Under the pieces are notes generated by a model, which was given only the letters and a program-made list of their open reading frames with translations, made no database searches and had not been told where the DNA came from. A stretch of 7,428 nt of DNA from an uncultured Candidatus Nitrosopelagicus sp. (GTDB taxonomy: Archaea; Thermoproteota; Nitrososphaeria; Nitrososphaerales; Nitrosopumilaceae): the NCBI GenBank assembly GCA_937896695.1, contig CALBOT010000145.1, positions 1-7,428 on the forward strand, given 5' to 3'. A program made the position numbers and the translations under genes. Shown one piece after another: positions 6,746-7,428 of the stretch. Within the stretch, counting starts at the first letter, position 1. The number at the start of each line of letters is the position of its first letter.

Positions 6746-7428
6746 AGATCTGCTTAAACTCGACTATATTATAAAAATAAGAGCCATTGCTTTCTAATGC
6801 ATTTTTTTCTGGAACTTTTTCAAGACCAAATGCCTTTGATTCTAAAGCAGATTGAGCTGCACCACCTGCAAATGATAATGCCCAGAGAAAATCTTTTTCT
6901 TTTAACATAGTACAGGTAAAAGTTGAACAGAAAATATCTCCAATTCCTGTTGTGTCAGTGAGAGTCATTTTTGGTAAGAAAATTGTATATAGTTTATCTT
7001 TAACAAGTAAAGAAATTTCTTGTTTGTTAGTATGTATCACATATTCAATACCGAGTTTTTGTAATTGTTTTATTCCATCATTTCCAGTTAGACCCGTTAA
7101 TGCATAGAGTTCGTCAGGATTCATTTTAATTGCATCAACATTTGCAAGATCTAGCGAAGTTCTTTTTAGAGAAACCTCATTGTTAGAATTTTTTTCTCTA
7201 AGAAATCCTTGAGGATCCAGAAAAGTGAAATTATCAGAATTTTTAATTTGTGAATATGTATCTAAAGAAATTTCATCAAATACAGGACTGATTATTGTTC
7301 CATCATCACTGTTTTCTATAAAATCAATATTTGCACACATATTTTCAACAAAAAGTTTTCTGTCAGAATTATTCAGTTCTATTCTAAATTTTGTGGTGTT
7401 TTTCGATGATAATGCATCATGTATGTTA
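6744..7428 (-). CDS. PfkB-family (ribokinase-like) carbohydrate or nucleoside kinase, N-terminus outside the window
   Basis: The frame runs open to the right edge of the window, so the 227 visible residues are the C-terminal part of a protein likely near 280-300. An internal ATG at 7340 is not the start, because the preceding residues (TTKFRIELNNSDRKLFVEN) continue the fold. In visible numbering, FLDPQGFLR is at 69-77, KMNPDELYALTG at 101-112 and the family signature DTTGIGDIF at 158-166. In the signature the Asp of GIGD is the catalytic base and the preceding Gly residues form the anion hole. AGGAAQSALE follows at 187-196 and closes the ATP site. The family phosphorylates a CH2OH group of a sugar, nucleoside or similar substrate with ATP; the substrate cannot be told because the N-terminal half with the lid is mostly missing. 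The stop lies 32 bases before the NADK-like gene in the same direction. Confidence 0.9.
   Translation of the reverse strand, partial: NIHDALSSKNTTKFRIELNNSDRKLFVENMCANIDFIENSDDGTIISPVFDEISLDTYSQIKNSDNFTFLDPQGFLREKNSNNEVSLKRTSLDLANVDAIKMNPDELYALTGLTGNDGIKQLQKLGIEYVIHTNKQEISLLVKDKLYTIFLPKMTLTDTTGIGDIFCSTFTCTMLKEKDFLWALSFAGGAAQSALESKAFGLEKVPEKNALESNGSYFYNIVEFKQI

Noticed and set aside
7338..7340. ATG at 7340 (minus) as the start of the PfkB-family kinase
   Set aside because: The frame stays open for 29 more codons to the window edge with fold-consistent sequence, and the protein would otherwise be about 100 residues too short.

Overview
The window reads as an archaeal chromosome fragment, most likely from an AT-rich thaumarchaeon of the Nitrosopumilus / marine ammonia-oxidiser type. 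The assignment rests on the overall low G+C, near-exclusive AGA for arginine, archaeal-style TrpB and CTP synthase, start codons without Shine-Dalgarno sequences but with AT-rich TATA-like boxes about 25 bases upstream, and an NAD-kinase-like protein carrying a C-terminal winged helix. It was judged by eye; no database search was possible.

Layout: bases 1 to about 365 are a different kind of sequence: more CpG, a bacterial-looking Shine-Dalgarno and a short secreted or lipoprotein-like reading frame. At about 365-370 this segment abuts, with no intervening spacer, the inside of trpD. That gene is readable in frame from 367 but has lost its start and first 20-25 codons. From there the plus strand carries a tight tryptophan block trpD-trpC-trpB-trpA (1-base gap, 4-base overlap, 26-base overlap), then after 40 bases pyrG (CTP synthase). 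The minus strand carries a PfkB-family kinase cut by the window's right edge and, 32 bases downstream of it, an NAD-kinase-like/winged-helix fusion that runs tail-to-tail into pyrG with a 23-base overlap.

TrpD, TrpC, TrpB and TrpA would carry anthranilate plus PRPP to tryptophan, except for the PRA isomerase step: no trpF is present, and trpE/trpG are not in the window. PyrG makes CTP from UTP. The NADK-like protein would link NADP supply or NAD(P) binding to DNA binding.

The most notable points are the abrupt junction that breaks two reading frames at once (a real rearrangement or a chimeric assembly/amplification product), and the NAD-kinase/winged-helix fusion with altered kinase motifs and a 12-base palindrome sitting where its TATA box should be. 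I see no CRISPR array, tRNA, rRNA or insertion sequence, and no clearly new multi-gene system.
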